A DNA stretch of 10,701 bases from Cochliopodium minus (taxonomy: Eukaryota > Discosea > Himatismenida > Cochliopodiidae), in NCBI GenBank assembly GCA_024220525.1, contig JAMYWO010000366.1, positions 24,510 to 35,210 of the forward strand, read 5' to 3'. Under the pieces are notes generated by a model. The model saw only the letters and a program-made list of their open reading frames with translations, did no database searches and had not been told where the DNA came from. The position numbers and the translations under genes are program-made. Within the stretch, counting starts at the first letter, position 1. Every line of letters begins with the position of its first letter. Of this stretch, positions 6,660 to 10,701 are shown one piece after another.

Positions 6660-8643
6660 CCAGCCACTGTTCTGAAATTTCTTTGGCAAGAAGCAATGAA
6701 CTTTTTACAATGTCTTGTGTTGAGGAGTATTTGTCAGTGATGACCTAAAAAAAAGAATAATAATTAAAAAAGTAAAAAAAAAAAAAAAATGAAAAAAAAA
6801 AATAATTTTTTTTACACTATCTTCAACAAAAATTAAACCCCTTTTTAAAAAAATTATTATTTTTTAAAAATCATATTTAAAGTAGATGTTTTTTTTAGTA
6901 CCAATTCGAAACACCTTTGATTTTGCTGTATGGAGTGAAGTTGGGTAAAGCTACAATGTCAAGCTTTGTGAAGGTATACTTTTGGAGGGAAAATAAAAAA
7001 AAAAAAAATTGAAAAAAATGATAAAAAATATGAAAGAAATGAAAAGATTTTGAAGAAATTAAAGAAAAAAAATTAAAAATAAAAACAATTAAATTCATGA
7101 ACAAAATTTTTTCAAAGTTGAAATAATCTATCTCAATTTAATTATTTTTAAAGAAAACAAAACCAAAAATGAAGAATTGTATTAATCGGAGATTTTTGCA
7201 ATAAATAAAAAAAAAATTTCAAAATTGAAATAATGTATAAATCGAATCAAAAAAAAAATTTACAGGGTAATTGAAGTATTGGACGAAGTAGTTGAAAAAG
7301 CTGAGAGACTTGGAAAGAGTAGTCTGAGAGTTGTCTATTTTATCGGAGGAGGCGTACAAAGTGACAGAGGTTCCATCAATGCTGCCTGGCAAGGTGCTGA
7401 ACGAAGAAACGAAGAAAGCGAGGGAGCTAGTTGACATGGTGGGGGTTGTTTGGAAGACTGTCGTTCTCACTTTGTTAGCCACCTTTTGGCTGGCAATGGG
7501 CATGTTGGAGAGAACTGTTCCGTACTCTGTGTTTGTTGAGATGGTGAGTGTGAAGTTGGTTCTTAGTTGTGGTTCGTCGAAGCCTATTTTTTTTTTTGGG
7601 ATTAAAAATAAATTTAAAAAGTTAAAATAAGATTAAAATTGAAAAAAAGATTGAAGAAAAGATTTATATTTTTTTTTTTGATAATTTAACATATTCAAAT
7701 AAAATTTAAGAAAAAATTTTAATTTTGGCCAACAATCAAAATAAAAGAAACTTTTAGAACAAAAAAATTTACAAGGAAAAGCAGAACGAGCAAAAGGTTG
7801 GAAATTGGTCGCCAAAAAAGTTTTATTGGCTCCAGCACTAAGGTAGTTCGAAATGAAGATTCCCTCGCCATCATCAGTGCCAATAGGGGCGGTCCAACGC
7901 AACCTCAGCTGCACGAGCTTCATGCCGTTTTCTTGGGGCTTCTCGTCTGGAAGTTTGGCGAATTTTAATCCGAGGATGTCGTTGGTGTTGTCATTTGAGA
8001 TCTGATTTGCATCAACGTATCCATAGTTTGAATAATCTGTGAATTGATCCACATATCTCAGTGCTGCTGAAGATATCGTCAGATTTTTTTGATGCAACAG
8101 GATCAGGTTGGTTGTAAGGTTTGTTATGATCACATCTATGATCACTGTGCCCGATATCGTCTTGCTGCTCAGATCCAGGGTGATGCTCATGTTGTAGTTC
8201 CTAGGTATCTGCCATTCTGGCAATCTTTTGTCCCATGTGATGGGTGTCGGTGCTGGGAATACCTTCTTCTTTACTATCGCTGCCACTATTATTATCTATA
8301 AAACAAATTGATTTTAAGCTTTTTAATATCGTTGATTCGTTTAACTGATAAAAGTGATTTGAAAAAAAAAAATAATAAAAATAATTTTTAACTTTAATTT
8401 TGGTTCTTTTATATTATTTGGAAATTGATTTTATTATTTACCAATATTATTATCAAAATGGTTATGATCGCCTATATTGTTAGTTTAAAAGGAATATTAG
8501 ATAATATTATAATAAAAATGTAATAGAGAGTATTTTTTTCTCTTTGCATTATTTACAGTATATATAGCGACTTTTTTCTTGTTTGTTCCTGTTCCTGATT
8601 TTTTCTTATAGGAATTATGATCATAGTTTTCTTCAACGTCCAT
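6660..8643 (-). CDS. Inactive M1 aminopeptidase homologue, type II membrane protein (N-terminal half)
   Basis: Minus-strand exons: 8643-8557, 8471-8442, 8295-7773, 7583-7264, 6978-6902, 6840-6816, 6744-6660, all in phase, about 382 residues. Residues 1-24 are a charged, Lys-rich cytoplasmic tail; 25-47 are one hydrophobic helix (signal anchor). Then comes the M1 N-terminal domain: TWDKRLP at 59-65, an IPRNYNMSITLDL strand, FQPFARSAFPCFDEP ending at 218, and KLDIVALPNF near 325-334. The exopeptidase motif GAMEN is KGVSN (341-345), losing the Glu that holds the substrate amine. The zinc motif HExxH is KEISE (375-379), losing both His ligands. The pocket before ARxAFPCFDEP is one residue short. 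By family knowledge such a protein cannot bind zinc or cleave peptides. The coding signal ends after WLG at a donor (GTAAAC); reading on gives eight more codons and TAA at 6634-6636. Full M1 proteins have about 900 residues, so the rest is missing near the N at 6517. Frames are otherwise clean. Confidence 0.88.
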
Positions 8644-8811
8644 TTTTTTTTTTTATTTCAACCTTAAAATTATTAAAAAGAAATCTATTGAATCCACATT
8701 TCAGTCGGGACAGTTCAAAAGAAGGAATATATGACCTTAAATTTAATTTCAAAAGAAAAAAATTTTGGCGCCAAATTTTAAACTGAATAATTTAATTAAA
8801 TAAGAAAATTT

Positions 8812-10028
8812 TTATAATTTAGGATTAGTGAAAGGTGATCCTTTGCTTTCAGGCATACTCTCAGAACTGAAGTATCTGTCTCCAAAGTCTCCAATACCAG
8901 GGATAATATACTAAAATAATTAATCATTTAAAGATTAAAGAACAAAAAAGCTGCAGTTGAAATTACCTTTTTTTCGTTCAACTTTTCGTCAATAGCAGAG
9001 GTGACAAGTCTTATATTGGGATATTTTTTCCTAATTAAATGAATTAAAATTAATTTATTAATAGTAAACTCAAGAAAACTTACAACATGTTTTCAATTCC
9101 TTCAAAGTTTGTTTTTTGGAGAATTATAAGAGTTTGTAAGATAAATATAGAAAAAGTTTATACCTTCAGGACAAGAAAGAAGATTAACAAAGATTATGTT
9201 TTTCTCTGGGACACCATAAGAAATCAAAATTTCGATCTTTCAATTAAATATTTTGAAAATAATATTATATTATATATAAATATTTTTATTAATTTCTCTG
9301 AAATTAAAAAGTTTTATTTTTACACTTTTCAAAGCACTTCCACCAGTTGCAAGACAAGGATCAAGCAAGAGAACAAATCTCTCCTTGATATCTTTTGGGA
9401 GCTTGACATAATAGAGCATAGGAGAGGCAGTCTTCTCATCTCTTTGGATCAAAATCTTTCCTATCTTGATTTTTTGAGCAACTTCTCTGATGGATTGCAA
9501 CATAGAATCTCCCGCTCTAATGATGGATACTGCCACTATTTTTTGGACGAATTCTACTCCATTATATTCTGAATTGGTGTTTGTTATCACTTTCTTGGGC
9601 ACCACAGGCAAAAATCTTTGAGAGGAGAAATAAAAAAATTTTGAATTCAATTATCAGTTTAGCGGGAATATATTTTCGAATCATTACCCAAGAGCATATT
9701 CGATCAGCAATCTGTTCAATCTATTCGTCAAAAACCTAAAGTTTGAATAAAAATTAATTTTTATTTAAATTTGCGGAAAAATTTGAGAATGCATATATAA
9801 TGTATAGTTGGTTCCTTACACAAATCTCTCCATATCACAATTTTTATCCCTCATCTCCGTCCACATTGATCTTTTTTAATAAAATAAATAAATTTTTATT
9901 TGAAAGAGCTATTATCGTTACATGATCTGAGGTGTGGATGGTAAAATTGATAAGTTTGGAAATTTTTTTAGATCCATGTTGGATCTGTTGTTTCTCAAAT
10001 CTAATGTTGGTGCTGGGTTATGGTCCAT
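8812..10028 (-). CDS. UPRT: Uracil phosphoribosyltransferase (complete, 8 exons)
   Basis: Minus-strand exons: 10028-9922, 9870-9820, 9735-9688, 9615-9324, 9236-9164, 9099-9084, 9030-8967, 8910-8812 (TAA at 8814-8812). They total 750 bases, 249 residues, with every junction in phase. The enzyme converts uracil and PRPP to UMP and pyrophosphate in pyrimidine salvage, in the cytosol. Visible blocks: MRDKN at 42-46, NRLLIEYALGFLP near 61-72, SIIRAG at 99-104, GKILIQRDE at 121-129, the PRPP loop DPCLATGGS at 154-162 and the uracil-binding GDFGDRYF at 224-231. Length and block order match yeast FUR1-type enzymes; the loop has Cys where Met is usual. An 18-residue tail (SSESMPESKG...) follows the usual C-terminal end. 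The start is the first in-frame ATG, 10 bases after a run of A. One exon is only 16 bases. All key motifs are intact, so it is probably active. Confidence 0.95.
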
Positions 10029-10180
10029 CTTCAATTTTTTTTTATTTTAACTTACTTTTAAGGGATTTTGATTTATTTTTGGTTAAAATACTACTTATAA
10101 AATACTTCTTGAATAGAAGATTTGTATTAATTCTATCATGATCATGACCAGATAAAATATCCAACCAATAAAAAAAAAAA
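10029..10180. promoter_or_regulatory. Shared divergent promoter region
   Basis: These 152 bases separate the start codons of the minus-strand UPRT gene and the plus-strand hydrolase copy 2. Both promoters must lie here unless they extend into the genes. The region is AT-rich with a small ATCATGATCATGA palindrome-like element near 10136-10148. No TATA box can be told from background. Confidence 0.5.
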
Positions 10181-10668
10181 ATGCATTCTTCTTCAGTTGA
10201 AAAATAGTAAACTCGCTTTCAAATTTGACCTATTTCAATTATATATCATATAGCTTTAAATTCATTTCTAAAAGAGAGTTTTTCAAAATCCATTATCTTG
10301 AATGGCCATCAAGAATACAAAAATTGAAAGGAAATGTTGTTTGTTGTCATGGATTGACAAGAAATTGCAGAGATTTTGATTATTTGGCAGAGTACATTTT
10401 CCAAATTTTGATTTGAACACAAATTTTAATTCAATAATTATAGTTCGTTATCAAATAATGGATATAATGTATTCACCATTGATATGATTGGAAGAGGCAA
10501 AAGTGACAGATTGGAGAACAAAGAGGATTATAATTATGGTAAAATAATTAGATTTCAAATTGTATTGGATCTAAATCACTTAATCCAAAATAAAAACAGG
10601 AACATATACTGCAATAGCAGCCGCTTTTCTTACACATTTGAATCTGAGTGATAATGTATACTGGATAG
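10181..10668 (+). CDS. Alpha/beta hydrolase, copy 2 (5' part: first four exons)
   Basis: Exons 10181-10206, 10254-10391, 10444-10538 and 10600-10668 join in phase to give the first 109 residues; the gene continues past the window through a GTAAAT donor. The ATG follows eleven A residues. Residues 40-46 or so hold the oxyanion-hole block CCHGLTRN (His codon 10348-10350), then DFDYLA, NNGYNVFTIDMIGRGKSDR (the strand and turn with the GRGKSD motif), and NYGTYTAIAAAFL. It ends in NVYWIG, immediately before the expected serine elbow. Copy 1 at the window start resumes exactly there with GTSMGG, in the same intron phase. The blocks match a bacterial-type hydrolase family recalled from proteobacteria. 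A whole protein of about 291 residues is expected if copy 2 resembles copy 1. No targeting signal is visible. Confidence 0.9.
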
Positions 10669-10701
10669 GTAAATTAAAAGATTGATACTAAATAAGAGCA
10701 T

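Noticed and set aside
7331-7630. 99-codon plus-strand open frame
   Set aside because: Antisense shadow of the M1 exon 7264-7583, which encodes the continuation from FDEP.
8089-8301. 70-codon plus-strand frame rich in Cys and Tyr
   Set aside because: Antisense of M1 exon 3; the minus-strand frame has clear M1 domain motifs.
9087-9572. 161-codon plus-strand open frame
   Set aside because: It lies over the UPRT exons on the other strand, whose spliced frame matches a known enzyme throughout; the plus frame has no family similarity.

Overview
This is nuclear DNA from an AT-rich eukaryote. Genes are split by many short GT...AG introns (about 47 to 411 bases, plus one of about 800), the standard stop codons fit, and genes lie only about 100 to 370 bases apart. 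Five of the six visible start codons follow directly, or within a few bases of, a run of A. This start context, a RasGEF protein and a cAMP-receptor-like GPCR suggest a free-living protist, perhaps an amoebozoan or another amoeboid lineage. That placement is inference. No prokaryotic, plasmid or viral genes are seen. Exons were rebuilt by hand from splice sites, reading phase and family similarity.

Layout: (1) 130-783 (+), last two exons of an alpha/beta hydrolase whose 5' end is outside the window. (2) 880-3934 (+), an eleven-exon gene for a 429-residue protein with an F-box at the N terminus, then a RasGEF N-terminal (REM) domain and a RasGEF catalytic domain. (3) 1937-2272 (-), two exons of a SIRT6/7-type sirtuin in the long sixth intron of gene 2, cut at both ends, with T/A repeats on both sides and an N on one. 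(4) 4054-5356 (+), a complete 209-residue PITH-domain protein like PITHD1. (5) 5730-6315 (+), the first part of a seven-helix receptor. (6) 6517, a single N between T-rich and A-rich heptamer repeats. (7) 6660-8643 (-), the N-terminal half of a type II membrane M1 aminopeptidase homologue whose GAMEN and HExxH motifs are both destroyed. (8) 8812-10028 (-), a complete eight-exon uracil phosphoribosyltransferase of 249 residues. (9) 10181-10668 (+), first four exons of a second alpha/beta hydrolase of the same family as gene 1, with intron phase matching at the point where the copies can be compared.

There is no operon logic; the genes look like unrelated housekeeping and signalling genes. The two most useful structural observations concern assembly. 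Genes 5 and 7 converge on the N at 6517 and both break off there, so DNA is probably missing. The sirtuin fragment sits between repeat tracts inside an otherwise perfectly spliceable gene, so it is either a misplaced contig or a real gene fragment inserted in an intron. The most interesting biology is the F-box/RasGEF fusion, the dead peptidase, and the intron-bearing hydrolases that resemble a bacterial family.
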